Assembly: GCA_905198295.1 (NCBI GenBank)
Contig: CAJKBW010000015.1
Location: 1-42,659, forward strand
Direction of reading: 5' to 3'
Length of the DNA stretch: 42,659 bases
Source: an uncultured Oscillospiraceae bacterium
Lineage (GTDB): Bacteria > Bacillota > Clostridia > Oscillospirales > Acutalibacteraceae
Below, one piece after another: positions 34,817 through 42,509 of this stretch. The number at the start of each line of letters is the position of its first letter. Positions within the stretch are counted from its first letter, which is position 1. A program made the translations under genes and the position numbers. The notes below the pieces were generated by a model that was not told the origin of the DNA, made no database searches, and worked only from the letters and a program-made list of their open reading frames with translations.

Positions 34817-36190
34817 TTATTTTCCCGGACGATTGCCATAATACCGCCGGCGGCGTTTTTTTCCGCCGTTTTGCGGCGCTGCATGGTGCGGTCCGGCTGA
34901 GGCGCTCTTTGGCGCGGGGGTATTCCGGTGTTCCTGCACCGCTGCGGCTTTCGGCGCGGGCGGCGCCACCCGCTTGGGCGCGGTCGGTTCCTGCGGCGGC
35001 TGCCGGCGGGCGGGGCGGGGTTGGGGCTGCTTTTTTGGAGTGAGCGTAAAAATTTCCATCGGATACGGGTGATTTTCCACCACCGGCACCGGCCGTTTCA
35101 TCAGCTTTTCGATATCCTTCAGCAGCGGCTTTTCGTCGATGTTGCAGAACGCGATGGCCTTGCCGGTATGCCCGGCACGCCCGGTACGCCCGATGCGGTG
35201 CACATAGGTCTCCGGCACCTCGGGCAGGTCGTAATTGACCACATGGGACAGCTCCTCAACGTCGATGCCGCGTGCAGCAATGTCGGTCGCCACCAGCACG
35301 CGGATGGTGCCGTCCTTAAAATTACCGAGCGCCTGCTGACGGGCGTTCTGCGACTTATTGCCGTGGATCGCCTGCGCGGCGACGCCGGCACGGTTGAGAT
35401 CGCGCGCCACCTTGTCGGCGCCGTGTTTAGTTCGGGTAAATACCAGCGCGGAGCGGATGTTTTTGTCCGCGAGCAGGTGCACAAGCAGGTCGGTCTTGTG
35501 CGGCCGGTCGACGAAATACACCGACTGGTCGATTGCCTCGACCGGCGAAGACACCGGTGTGACCGCAACCTTTACCGGATCGTGCAGCATCGAATCCGCC
35601 AGTTCCGCGATTTCGGGCGGCATGGTGGCGGAGAACATCATGGTCTGCCTCGCGGCGGGCAGTTTCGCGATCACCTTTTTCACATCGTGGATAAAGCCCA
35701 TATCCAGCATGCGGTCGGCCTCGTCGAGCACAAAAATCTCCACCCGGCTCAGATCCACGAGCTTCTGGCCGATCAGGTCGTTGAGTCGGCCGGGGGTCGC
35801 CACGAGGATATCCACCCCGCGGCGCAGCGCAGCCACCTGCGGAACCTGCGACACGCCGCCGAAGATCACACAGTTATGCAGCCGGGTATGCCGGCCGTAG
35901 GCGTCAAAACTCTCCTTGATCTGGAGAGCGAGTTCCCGTGTCGGGGTCAGGATCAGCGCCCGCACCGGGCGGGGCGGCTGGCCGGCGTACCGCGCGGCGG
36001 ACAGCCGCTGTAGAATCGGCAGCGCAAACGCTGCGGTTTTGCCGGTGCCGGTCTGCGCGCAGCCGAGCAGGTCACGACCGCTGCATGCGGGCGGGATCGC
36101 CTGCGACTGAATGGGGGAGGGCTCGGTATAGCCCGCTTCTTCGACCGCGCGAAGCAGCGGGTCGGCCAGGGGCAGCTGAGAAAATGTCAT
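34817..36190 (-). CDS. DEAD-box ATP-dependent RNA helicase
   Basis: A 457-residue RhlE/CshA-like helicase. Motifs in order are the Q motif (PSPIQSQAIP), I (AQTGTGKT), Ia (PTRELA), GG, Ib (ATPGR), II (DEAD), III (SAT), IV-V (ALVFTRT; ATDIAARGID) and VI (HRIGRTGRAG). The last 80 residues are a disordered Pro/Ala/basic tail ending in KKRRRRYYGNRPGK that probably binds RNA. It remodels RNA duplexes in ribosome assembly or mRNA decay and is often cold-induced. ATG 36190 has a weak CGGAG about eleven bases upstream. The 246 bases upstream (36191-36436) hold no clear gene and may include a long leader. Confidence 0.95.
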   Translation of the reverse strand: MTFSQLPLADPLLRAVEEAGYTEPSPIQSQAIPPACSGRDLLGCAQTGTGKTAAFALPILQRLSAARYAGQPPRPVRALILTPTRELALQIKESFDAYGRHTRLHNCVIFGGVSQVPQVAALRRGVDILVATPGRLNDLIGQKLVDLSRVEIFVLDEADRMLDMGFIHDVKKVIAKLPAARQTMMFSATMPPEIAELADSMLHDPVKVAVTPVSSPVEAIDQSVYFVDRPHKTDLLVHLLADKNIRSALVFTRTKHGADKVARDLNRAGVAAQAIHGNKSQNARQQALGNFKDGTIRVLVATDIAARGIDVEELSHVVNYDLPEVPETYVHRIGRTGRAGHTGKAIAFCNIDEKPLLKDIEKLMKRPVPVVENHPYPMEIFTLTPKKQPQPRPARRQPPQEPTAPKRVAPPAPKAAAVQEHRNTPAPKSASAGPHHAAPQNGGKKRRRRYYGNRPGK

Positions 36191-36436
36191 CGAATCGGAT
36201 TCTCCGTTTTTCTGTAAATTTTTGTTATGACGTTTAAGCAGGCGCCGGCCCGCCTCCTTCGTCGCGGGATATCAGCCGTCTGCCGTTTCGTCCCGAACAG
36301 GCGCAAGCCCTTTTCGTCCGCAGACAGGCCGAGGTGCCTATCCGCATACCCGGTGGGATGCTGCGGTACGGGACGTATTTTGGGGCGGGGGATGTGCTGG
36401 TTTATCGACGGCGCTGGGGCGGTATCTTGGCCATAG

Positions 36437-36859
36437 TTATTCCGGCTTGTCCGGATATACCGCGCGGCGCAGCACGGCATACGCTGCGGCGGGCTCGTCC
36501 ACCGTGAGCACCCGTTGCTCCATCGGGCAGAAACCATCGCCGGTGCGGTTGCGGATCATCGGCACCCGTTCGCCGCAGGCATAGGGTACCCCATGTGCAC
36601 GCAGCACCTTTTCCGCCGGGACACTGAGCACCCCGGCGTACACCTGTGCCGCGCCGCCATACAGGAACAGCAGCGCGGCCGACCGGCCGATCACCTTGTC
36701 GGCCACCGCCGCGCCGCGGAAGAAATCCGGATCGGCCGAAAGCCGGTCGAGCACCGGCCGGATGCCGCGCCCATAGTCGGTGAATACGTTGGTTTCCCGG
36801 AAGGTCAGCAGCGACGCGCCGGATTCCGCCAGCGCCCGCCGCTGCACGTCAAAGTCCAT
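36437..36859 (-). CDS. DUF1893 domain protein
   Basis: A 140-residue cytoplasmic protein starting MDFDVQRRALAESGASLLTFRETNVF, which fits the DUF1893 family. Visible conserved parts include GRGIRPVLDRLSADPDFFRGAAVADKVIGRSAALLFLYGG and the CPMEQRV near the end. Related proteins are small and share a fold with nucleotide deaminase-like proteins in my recollection, but no activity is assigned. The start at 36859 lies inside the end of the ECF gene (11-base overlap), so translation is coupled. The functional tie to the ECF S-component is unexplained. Confidence 0.75.
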   Translation of the reverse strand: MDFDVQRRALAESGASLLTFRETNVFTDYGRGIRPVLDRLSADPDFFRGAAVADKVIGRSAALLFLYGGAAQVYAGVLSVPAEKVLRAHGVPYACGERVPMIRNRTGDGFCPMEQRVLTVDEPAAAYAVLRRAVYPDKPE

Positions 36860-37379
36860 CACGCTGCAGCCACCCCGCTTTCCTGGCCGCCAGCAGCAGA
36901 AGCGGCACCAAAATCCATTGCAGCACGATGCCCGGCAGTCCCGCGACCGTCGCGGTCCATGCGGCGGCGGCTGAGAAGGCGCCGAGATGCAGCAGGCGGC
37001 CTGCAACAAACAATGCGAGCGCGTAAATCAGCCGGCCGGCGAGCTGCGCGAGCGGCAGTCCTGCCCAAACCGGCAGCTTAAGCCGACGGATGGCCAGTCC
37101 GGCAAAAAAGCCGTAGGCCGCCAGTTCGCACACCATGAACGGCAGCCGTATAAGTGGCGGCATGCCGGTGAACGCACTCAGGCAGGGGGTGATTCCCCCG
37201 AGGGCCAGCCCCCACCACGGGCCGAGAAAAAAGCCGCCCAGCAGCACTGGGATGTGCATCGGCAGCCACACACCGCCGGCTGCCGGACCGCCTACCAGAT
37301 GGAATACCTGCGGGAACAGCACGCCCAGCGCGAGCAGCAGACCGCCTGCCGCGACGGTGCGCGCTTTAGAGGATGTCAT
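36849..37379 (-). CDS. ECF transporter substrate-binding (S) component
   Basis: A 176-residue membrane protein with five to six hydrophobic segments. The N-terminal region (ALGVLFPQVFHLVGGPAAGGVWLPMHIPVLLGGFFLGPWWGLALGGITPCLSAFTGMP) is typical of vitamin-binding S components that dock to a shared ECF T/A module. The ligand cannot be told from the sequence. AAAGG lies eleven bases upstream of ATG 37379. The 91-base leader contains the stem ACGGGGC-gac-GCCTCGT and a repeated AAAGGCGG; I do not recognise it as a known riboswitch. The T and A components are not in the window. Confidence 0.85.
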   Translation of the reverse strand: MTSSKARTVAAGGLLLALGVLFPQVFHLVGGPAAGGVWLPMHIPVLLGGFFLGPWWGLALGGITPCLSAFTGMPPLIRLPFMVCELAAYGFFAGLAIRRLKLPVWAGLPLAQLAGRLIYALALFVAGRLLHLGAFSAAAAWTATVAGLPGIVLQWILVPLLLLAARKAGWLQRDGL

Positions 37380-37470
37380 AGATTGGACCGCCTTTCCGGA
37401 AACGAGGCGTCGCCCCGTATCTTACCGCCTTTGGAGAGGCAGACAAAACTTCTGATGAGACTCACTGAAG

Positions 37471-38589
37471 TTATTTAACGTCTGCTGCAAACTTTGCCGC
37501 GACCTCCTTCATGCGGCCGGGGATGTCGATGTGCTGCGGGCAATGCTTCGCGCATTTGCCGCATGCGCGGCACAGATCCGCCTTGCCCTCCACGGCAGCA
37601 TACGCCGCAGCCGCCTCTTCGGCGGACACGACCGCGCTGCGGTTGTAGGCCTCGAACACTTTCGGGATTTCCACCCCAAATGGGCAGGGCATGCAGTACG
37701 CACATTTGGTGCAGGGGACGAGCGCCATTGTATCGTAGGCAGTTTTGGCGTCGGTAAACATGGTGCACTGCGTATCGGTGAGCATGCCGGGCAGGGCACG
37801 CGAAGCGTAGTCGAGGTTTTGCTCGACCTGCTCCATCGTGCTCATGCCACTGAGCAGAAGGCTGACCTCCGGGCGATTCCATACGAAGTCGAGCGCCCAC
37901 TCCACCGGGCTGCGTTCTTCGGTAAGCACCCGCTGTACGCCCGGCACAGGGCTTGCCAGCTTGCCGCCGAGCAGCGGCTCCATCACGATCACGCCGAGCC
38001 CTTTGGCGGCGGCATATTCCAGACCGCGCAGCCCGGCCTGATGGTCGATATCGATGTAGTTGAACTGGATCTGGCAGAATTCCCAGCCGTCATAGCTGTC
38101 GATGATCCGCCGGAAGGTGTCGAAATCGTCGTGGAACGAAAAGCCGATGTGTCGGATTTTGCCGTCTGCTTTCGCCTTCTCCATCTTGTCTATCAGCCCG
38201 AACGGCACCGCCACATTGTCCCAACCACCCCGGTCGAGCGCGTGCATCAGATAGAAGTCGATCGTGCCGATGTCCAGCCGCTCGAGCTGGGTTTCCAGGC
38301 AGCGGTCAAAATCTTCCGGGCACTTATGTAAGCCGATCGGCGACTTGGTCGCCACATAGGTCTTTTCACGATAGCCGTCTTTGAGCGCCTTGCCGACCAG
38401 GCCCTCGCTCTTGCCGTCGTGGTAGAAATACGCCGTGTCCACATAGTTGACCCCGCCGTCGATCGCGCGGCGGATCATGCGGATCGCTTCCGGCTCGTCG
38501 ATTTCTCCGCCCGCCATCGGCATGCGCATCGCGCCAAAGCCGAGCGCCGAAACCTTTTCCGCCATGCGGCCGAATTGCCTGTACTGCAT
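37471..38589 (-). CDS. Aldo/keto reductase with C-terminal 4Fe-4S ferredoxin domain
   Basis: A 372-residue protein. Residues 1-275 form an AKR barrel; the catalytic set includes Asp and Tyr in YVDTAYFYHDG, Lys in ATKSP and His in YLMHALDR. The last 100 residues carry two ferredoxin-like Cys clusters (CTKCAYCMPCPFG and CRACGKCAKHCP), as in the large Clostridial family of AKR-ferredoxin fusions. Reduction of an aldehyde or ketone with NAD(P)H is likely, but the substrate is unknown. ATG 38589 is preferred because AGAGG is eight bases upstream; ATG 38595 is too close to that site. Confidence 0.94.
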   Translation of the reverse strand: MQYRQFGRMAEKVSALGFGAMRMPMAGGEIDEPEAIRMIRRAIDGGVNYVDTAYFYHDGKSEGLVGKALKDGYREKTYVATKSPIGLHKCPEDFDRCLETQLERLDIGTIDFYLMHALDRGGWDNVAVPFGLIDKMEKAKADGKIRHIGFSFHDDFDTFRRIIDSYDGWEFCQIQFNYIDIDHQAGLRGLEYAAAKGLGVIVMEPLLGGKLASPVPGVQRVLTEERSPVEWALDFVWNRPEVSLLLSGMSTMEQVEQNLDYASRALPGMLTDTQCTMFTDAKTAYDTMALVPCTKCAYCMPCPFGVEIPKVFEAYNRSAVVSAEEAAAAYAAVEGKADLCRACGKCAKHCPQHIDIPGRMKEVAAKFAADVK

Positions 38590-38705
38590 GGTCATCGCCT
38601 CTTCTTTTCAAATTCGCTGCGGCCTGTCCGGCCATTCAATACAGTATATCATATTCCTGCCCGCAGAGCAAGTGCGGGGCGGAGGGAAAACATATCCGGC
38701 CGGAA

Positions 38706-38734
38706 TTGCACAATCCGTGGGAATGTGGTAAGCT
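38706..38734 (+). promoter_or_regulatory. Promoter of the GNAT-MFS region
   Basis: TTGCAC (38706-38711), a 17-base spacer and TAAGCT (38729-38734) with an extended TGg before the -10 box. It lies 80 bases upstream of the GNAT start. It may also drive the leader peptide and exporter genes, since no separate promoter is evident before 39418. Confidence 0.65.
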
Positions 38735-38814
38735 GGGATTGGAACCCGCATGCAGCGCGTGCAGACAGGCGGACGCCGGCGCAAAAAGGCCGGGAGCAAC
38801 AGGGGGATAGCAAC

Positions 38815-39345
38815 ATGACAACCTATCGGCGGCTGACGGCGTCGGAAATCGACCGGGCGCTGTTTGCCGGGTTTGTCCGGCGGCAGGAGGTGACCCGCTG
38901 CTGGCGGAAGATCAACGGCGCATGGCAGATCCGGGATATCGCATTTGTTGACGACTGGTCGGAAGAGGATTATGCGTTTCTGGTGACCTGTCTGCAAAAC
39001 ACGGTCTGTACCGGCGGCGCGGTGTTCGGGGCGTTCGCGGACGGTGTGCTCAAGGGCTTTGTGTCGGTGGAGTCCGCTCCGCTCGGCAGAAACGGCGATT
39101 ACCGCGACCTGTCGAGCCTGCACGTCTCGCAGGAACTGCGCGGGCAGGGGATCGGCCGGCGGCTGTTTGCGCTCGCACGGGAGTTCGCGCGGGAGCAGGG
39201 CGCGCTAAAGCTCTATATTTCCGCCCACTCGGCGGTCGAGACGCAGGCGTTTTACCGTGCGATGGGCTGCACCGAGGCGCAGGAGTATGATCCTGAGCAT
39301 GTGGAGCGGGAGCCATGCGACTGCCAGCTCGAATGCCGGGTGTAA
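38815..39345 (+). CDS. GNAT family N-acetyltransferase
   Basis: A 176-residue acetyl-CoA-dependent acyltransferase. The acetyl-CoA loop is LHVSQELRGQGIGRRLFALAREFARE (about residues 101-126), followed by KLYISAHSAVETQAFYRAMGCTEAQEY, the usual motif B. The in-frame open region extends upstream, but ATG 38815 is chosen because homology and a GGGGGA site begin here and the promoter lies at 38706. The final CDCQLECRV is Cys-rich. The substrate is unknown; its position 73 bases before an antibiotic-type leader and exporter makes a resistance-linked role possible. Confidence 0.9.
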   Translation: MTTYRRLTASEIDRALFAGFVRRQEVTRCWRKINGAWQIRDIAFVDDWSEEDYAFLVTCLQNTVCTGGAVFGAFADGVLKGFVSVESAPLGRNGDYRDLSSLHVSQELRGQGIGRRLFALAREFAREQGALKLYISAHSAVETQAFYRAMGCTEAQEYDPEHVEREPCDCQLECRV

Positions 39346-39362
39346 GATAAACAGGCGCCACC

Positions 39363-39396
39363 CCGGTCGCTTCCTGCGGTGCAGGATGCCGACCGG
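39363..39396 (+). other. Stable hairpin before the leader peptide
   Basis: CCGGTCG pairs with CGACCGG and TCCTGC with GCAGGA around ggt. No T-run follows, so it does not look like a terminator for the GNAT gene. It could stabilise the leader transcript or be a processing site. Confidence 0.5.
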
Positions 39397-39417
39397 CAAA
39401 TAAGGAGGGAAACCCTT

Positions 39418-39456
39418 ATGCGGCTTTGCATTGCTGCCGCTCCATGCAGGGTCTGA
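39418..39456 (+). CDS. 12-residue leader peptide of the MFS exporter gene
   Basis: A short reading frame encoding MRLCIAAAPCRV. It has a strong ribosome site (AAGGAGG, 39402-39408) nine bases upstream, better than that of many real genes here. It lies 95 bases before the MFS start and overlaps the first elements of the attenuator structure. Such arrangements are known for inducible ribosome-targeting antibiotic resistance genes (erm, mef/msr, cat), where drug-stalled ribosomes in the leader expose the downstream ribosome site. No other function is likely for so short a frame. Confidence 0.7.
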   Translation: MRLCIAAAPCRV

Positions 39457-39548
39457 CGGCGGACACGCCGCATGGAGCTTACATTACTGTCCGCGTCAGG
39501 CTTTGCATTTTTATCGGATGATTTTTCACGATAAAAAGGAGCAAAGCC
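39440..39548 (+). promoter_or_regulatory. Translational attenuator upstream of the MFS gene
   Basis: Three overlapping helices are visible. Helix 1 pairs CTCCATGC (39440-39447) with GCATGGAG (39470-39477). Helix 2 pairs CTGACGGCGGAC (39453-39464) with GTCCGCGTCAG (39489-39499) and excludes helix 1. Helix 3 pairs GGCTTTGC and TTTTTATCG (39499-39516) with CGATAAAAA and GCAAAGCC (39529-39548); it contains the exporter ribosome site AAAGGAG (39535-39541). A second GGCTTTGC inside the leader codons (39422-39429) could compete for the same partner. No T-run follows any helix, so control is most likely at translation. Confidence 0.68.
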
Positions 39549-39551
39549 AAA

Positions 39552-40853
39552 ATGAAACAGGTAAAAATTTTCCACGGTCTGGGTCCGTTCCTGCTGCTTT
39601 GGAGCACCCAGGCGCTTTCCTCGCTCGGCAGCGCCATGACCAGCTTCGGCCTGGTCATCTGGTCGTATCAACAGCACGGCTCCGCGCTGACCACCGCGCT
39701 TTTGTCGGTGTGTACCTATGCGCCGTATGTGCTGCTGAGCATTTTTGCCGGCGTGATCAGCGACCGGTGGGATAAACGGCGTATCATGCTCGTATGCGAC
39801 ACTCTGGCCGCCGCTGTCACACTTACGGTATGGGCGCTGCTGCATACCGGGCGGCTGGAGGTATGGCACCTGTATCTGCTCAACGCGGCCAGCGGCCTGA
39901 TGAATGCAGTGCAGCAGCCTGCCTCCGAGGTGGCGGTGAGTCTGCTGACTCCGAAAGAGCAGTATCAGCGGGTCGGCGGCCTGCGCGCGCTGTCCGGTTC
40001 GCTGGTGACGGTATTGACCCCGCTGCTCGCGACCGCCATTACTGCTCTGGCGGGGATGGATGCGGTGATTCTTGTGGATCTCGTGACCTTCGCGGCCGCC
40101 TTTGCGGCGTTGTTCGGGTTTATCCGGCTGCCGAAGGATGTGTGTCCGGCCGGCGAGCGGGAATCTTTCCGCCGTGCGGCGGGCGACGGCTTTTTGTATT
40201 TGCGCCGCAATCCCGGCATCCTCGGCCTGATTGCGTTTCTCGCCGCGATCAACCTGATTGCCTCGATGTATGAAGCGGCGCTGCCCGCAATGGTGCTTTC
40301 CCGACAGGGCGGCGGACAGGCGGCTCTCGGCGCAGTAACTGCCTGTGCGGGTGTCGCCAACCTGGCTGGCAGCGTGCTGGTATCGCTGCTGCCCGCACCG
40401 AAAAACCGGGTGCGGGTGATCGGCAACGCCCTGCTGTTTGCGATGTCTACCGAGAACTTTTTTCTTGCCTTCGGCCGCAGTGCGCCGGTGTGGTGTGCGG
40501 GAGCCATACTCGGCTGGCTGGCGATTCCGCTGATGAACGCCAACCTCGATGTGGTCCTGCGTTCCCATATTCCGCTCGACCGACAGGGACGGGTATACGC
40601 TGTACGCAACGCCCTGCAGTTTTTCACTATCCCTGTGGGTTATCTGCTCGGCGGGGTGCTGGTGGACCGGGTGTTTGAGCCGCTGATGGCGGCACAGCCG
40701 CCAGACAGCCCGCTCACCGCCGCGTTCGGCAGCGGCAAAGGCTCCGGCGCGGCCGCGCTTTACGCTGTGCTGGCGGTTGCGGGAATTCTGGTATGCCTGC
40801 TGTTCCGCCGGTTCCGGCCGATCCGCGCGCTGGAAAAGGAAGAACAGCCATAA
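39552..40853 (+). CDS. MFS efflux transporter
   Basis: A 433-residue, twelve-span major facilitator protein. The N-terminal motif (FLLLWSTQALSSLGSAMTSFGLVIWSYQQHGSALTTALLSVCTYAPYVLLSIFAGVISDRWDKRRIM) with the loop 2-3 DRWDKRR signature places it with drug exporters of the Mef-like branch. The AAAGGAG ribosome site is sequestered in helix 3 of the upstream structure. Export of a ribosome-directed antibiotic is inferred from the leader peptide. A bidirectional terminator follows. Confidence 0.9.
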   Translation: MKQVKIFHGLGPFLLLWSTQALSSLGSAMTSFGLVIWSYQQHGSALTTALLSVCTYAPYVLLSIFAGVISDRWDKRRIMLVCDTLAAAVTLTVWALLHTGRLEVWHLYLLNAASGLMNAVQQPASEVAVSLLTPKEQYQRVGGLRALSGSLVTVLTPLLATAITALAGMDAVILVDLVTFAAAFAALFGFIRLPKDVCPAGERESFRRAAGDGFLYLRRNPGILGLIAFLAAINLIASMYEAALPAMVLSRQGGGQAALGAVTACAGVANLAGSVLVSLLPAPKNRVRVIGNALLFAMSTENFFLAFGRSAPVWCAGAILGWLAIPLMNANLDVVLRSHIPLDRQGRVYAVRNALQFFTIPVGYLLGGVLVDRVFEPLMAAQPPDSPLTAAFGSGKGSGAAALYAVLAVAGILVCLLFRRFRPIRALEKEEQP

Positions 40854-40855
40854 AA

Positions 40856-40890
40856 AAGAAGGCCGCCGGAGCAAATCCGGCGGCCTTCTT
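40856..40890. terminator. Bidirectional terminator between MFS and SGNH genes
   Basis: A perfect 15-bp stem AAGAAGGCCGCCGGA with loop gcaaa and T residues at the plus-strand end; on the minus strand a TTTTTTA run follows. It serves both convergent genes. Confidence 0.9.
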
Positions 40891-40900
40891 CCGTATAGTG

Positions 40901-41821
40901 TTATTCCGACGCGGTGTCCTCCAGCAACGGGCGGTGCACCGCCGCGAGCAGCTCGTGTCCCCGGGCGGTCGGGTGCGGGTCAAAATCCAACGTGCTCCAG
41001 TCGTCGCCGTCCACGTGCGCGTTGGTCAACCGGGTATCGCCGGTGTCGGCAGCAAAGGCCGCGGCGGCGTCCGCGAGCAGGCAGCCGTTTTCCTCGGCGA
41101 TGCGGCGAATGGCGGCGCACAGCTGTTCCATATACGGCGCGGCTACCGCCTCGAAGTCAAGGACGACCGCATCTCCGCTTTTGAGCGCGACACCGTCAAA
41201 GGGGTTGTATATCGTCATCAGCACGATGCGGGCGTTCGGGTTGTGCTCCCGCAGCAGCGCAATGGTTGCGGGAAGGTCTTCCGCCAGCTGCCGGCAGCCC
41301 TCGTCGGTGATCTCCTGCAGCCGGCCGCCGCCGAGGAAAGCCTGGATTTGCAGCGCCAGTTGGCCTATTTCGGTCAGCGACAGCCCTGCCAGATCGGCGG
41401 GGGAGGACAACTCACTGAACAGCTGCTGCAGCTCGGCGGACAGCGGCCTGAGCAGGTTGTTGCCGCCGATGCAGATGGTGATCGCGTCGGCATTCTCCAG
41501 CAGATGCTGCGCATCCCCGCCGCCGGTCAGCAGCGCGGAAACCTGCGTGTGCATCTGCGCGGTGGTATGGCCGCTGACCGCGAAATTGCCGAACTCCACC
41601 CTGTCATAGGCGGCGCCGATCTCGTCCCGCAGCCGTTCGGGGTAGCTCTTTTCTCCGTCCGCCAGCCCGTATCCCGCTGGAATGGAATCCCCCAGCGCGG
41701 CGTACCGCCATACGGTGGCTGCCGCGGATTCCGGTGCAGATTCGGTCGGCGTACCGCTCCGGCAGCCCCCGAGCAGCAGCACCGCTGCCGCCAGAAGAAA
41801 TGCGTATATTCTGTGTTTCAT
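40901..41821 (-). CDS. SGNH/GDSL hydrolase lipoprotein
   Basis: A 306-residue exported esterase. The signal peptide ends with lipobox LLLGGC (Cys20). Block I is LGDSIPAGYG, block II FAVSGHT, block III IGGNNLL, and block V DFDPHPTARGH with the Asp/His pair. It probably removes acyl groups from a glycan, lipid or peptidoglycan outside the membrane. AAAGGAGG upstream supports ATG 41821. The small-protein operon upstream ends in its own terminator, so this gene is a separate transcript. It is unrelated to the CE2 and DUF4886 esterases of the utilisation locus beyond the fold. Confidence 0.92.
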   Translation of the reverse strand: MKHRIYAFLLAAAVLLLGGCRSGTPTESAPESAAATVWRYAALGDSIPAGYGLADGEKSYPERLRDEIGAAYDRVEFGNFAVSGHTTAQMHTQVSALLTGGGDAQHLLENADAITICIGGNNLLRPLSAELQQLFSELSSPADLAGLSLTEIGQLALQIQAFLGGGRLQEITDEGCRQLAEDLPATIALLREHNPNARIVLMTIYNPFDGVALKSGDAVVLDFEAVAAPYMEQLCAAIRRIAEENGCLLADAAAAFAADTGDTRLTNAHVDGDDWSTLDFDPHPTARGHELLAAVHRPLLEDTASE

Positions 41822-41904
41822 CCGGGTGCCTCCTTTCGCCGTTCCCTATTAGTCCTATGCAGCCCGGGCAGGTCCTATACGCAGCGGAATGCGGCTGCAC
41901 GGGC

Positions 41905-41940
41905 AGAAAAAACCGGCATCCGGGAGGATGCCGGAAAAGG
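41905..41940 (-). terminator. Terminator of the small membrane protein operon
   Basis: On the minus strand CCGGCATCC, loop tccc, GGATGCCGG, then TTTTTT. It lies ten bases after the stop of the 57-residue protein. Confidence 0.88.
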
Positions 41941-41950
41941 GCGGATAGAA

Positions 41951-42124
41951 TCAGCCGAGCGGCGGCGCATTGTCGTCGGTCGGCGGTACAGGATGCTCCG
42001 CCTCGTCTTTTTTGCGTTTTTTCTCATAATACGCGAGTACCCCCGCCACCACCAGCACGGCTACGCATACGCCGATCAGGATAAAGGGTACCAAATTCAT
42101 CGGGACTCCGGTAACCGGGCTCAT
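41951..42124 (-). CDS. Small single-span membrane protein (57 aa)
   Basis: The frame encodes MSPVTGVPMNLVPFILIGVCVAVLVVAGVLAYYEKKRKKDEAEHPVPPTDD and a short tail. One membrane span (about residues 11-32) is followed by a charged cytoplasmic tail. AAAGGAG lies ten bases upstream of ATG 42124. It is 15 bases from the next small gene upstream, and both share promoter and terminator. Oscillospiraceae genomes often carry such short spanners, but no function is known to me. Confidence 0.75.
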   Translation of the reverse strand: MSPVTGVPMNLVPFILIGVCVAVLVVAGVLAYYEKKRKKDEAEHPVPPTDDNAPPLG

Positions 42125-42139
42125 AGACAAACGCTCCTT

Positions 42140-42310
42140 TCACCAAAACACGCAGGCGGTCAGGCTGCTGAGCAGGCCGTATTCCTCCGCCAGCCAGTAC
42201 AGACCTTCCAACGTCGCGCCGAGCAGGATGGCCAGCAGCAGAATGATCAGTACCGCGATAATCAGCGCCACGATCAGTTTGGCAATGATGCGGCGGGCTT
42301 TTTCGTCCAT
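42140..42310 (-). CDS. Small membrane protein (56 aa)
   Basis: Starts MDEKARRIIAKLIVALIIAVLIILLLAILLGATLEG; a very hydrophobic segment (about residues 9-32) and a second weaker one near the C-terminus (LLSSLTACVFW). GGGAGG lies about eight bases upstream of ATG 42310. An extended -10 promoter (42334-42361) is 25 bases further. It is first in a two-gene operon with the 57-residue protein. Confidence 0.72.
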   Translation of the reverse strand: MDEKARRIIAKLIVALIIAVLIILLLAILLGATLEGLYWLAEEYGLLSSLTACVFW

Positions 42311-42333
42311 ACTCCGACCTCCCTGCAAGCCCT

Positions 42334-42361
42334 ATTGTAACATATTCCGCCGCGAATGCAA
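42334..42361 (-). promoter_or_regulatory. Promoter of the small membrane protein operon
   Basis: On the minus strand TTGCAT (42356-42361), a 16-base spacer, and TGtTACAAT with the -10 box at 42334-42339. It diverges from the tRNA-Arg promoter 20 bases away. Confidence 0.7.
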
Positions 42362-42380
42362 GCAAAAGCAAAAAAAGTTC

Positions 42381-42409
42381 TTGCAAAATCCGCGCGGACA
42401 GTGTAGAAT
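42381..42409 (+). promoter_or_regulatory. Promoter of tRNA-Arg
   Basis: TTGCAA (42381-42386), a 17-base spacer and TAGAAT (42404-42409). The mature tRNA begins 20 bases downstream. Confidence 0.75.
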
Positions 42410-42428
42410 ATATGAGGTCAAAAGATAA

Positions 42429-42505
42429 CCGCCCGTGGCGAAGCTGGATATCGCAGTGGATTCCGATTCCAAAGGCCGGGGGTTCGAATCCCTCCGGGCG
42501 GACCA
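42429..42505 (+). tRNA. tRNA-Arg (anticodon CCG)
   Basis: A 77-base cloverleaf with encoded CCA. Acceptor CCGCCCG pairs with CGGGCGG; D stem GCGA/TCGC; anticodon arm loop TTCCGAT places CCG at positions 34-36; variable loop AGGCC; T arm GGGGG-TTCGAAT-CCCTC with one G-U pair. The G-A at the top of the anticodon stem is the only mispair. It reads CGG codons. Confidence 0.93.
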
Positions 42506-42509
42506 AAGT

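Noticed and set aside
36187..36537. Minus-strand frame of 116 codons between helicase and DUF1893
   Set aside because: It overlaps the end of DUF1893 in another frame, has no ribosome site and reads through the helicase leader.
37380..37470. Known riboswitch before the ECF S-component
   Set aside because: I looked for conserved cores of TPP, cobalamin, FMN, preQ1, THF and Moco elements and found none, though a stem and a repeated AAAGGCGG are present.
39363..39396. Terminator of the GNAT gene
   Set aside because: The stem is strong, but it is followed by aaataagg with no T-run and the leader ribosome site begins there, so read-through to the leader is more likely.
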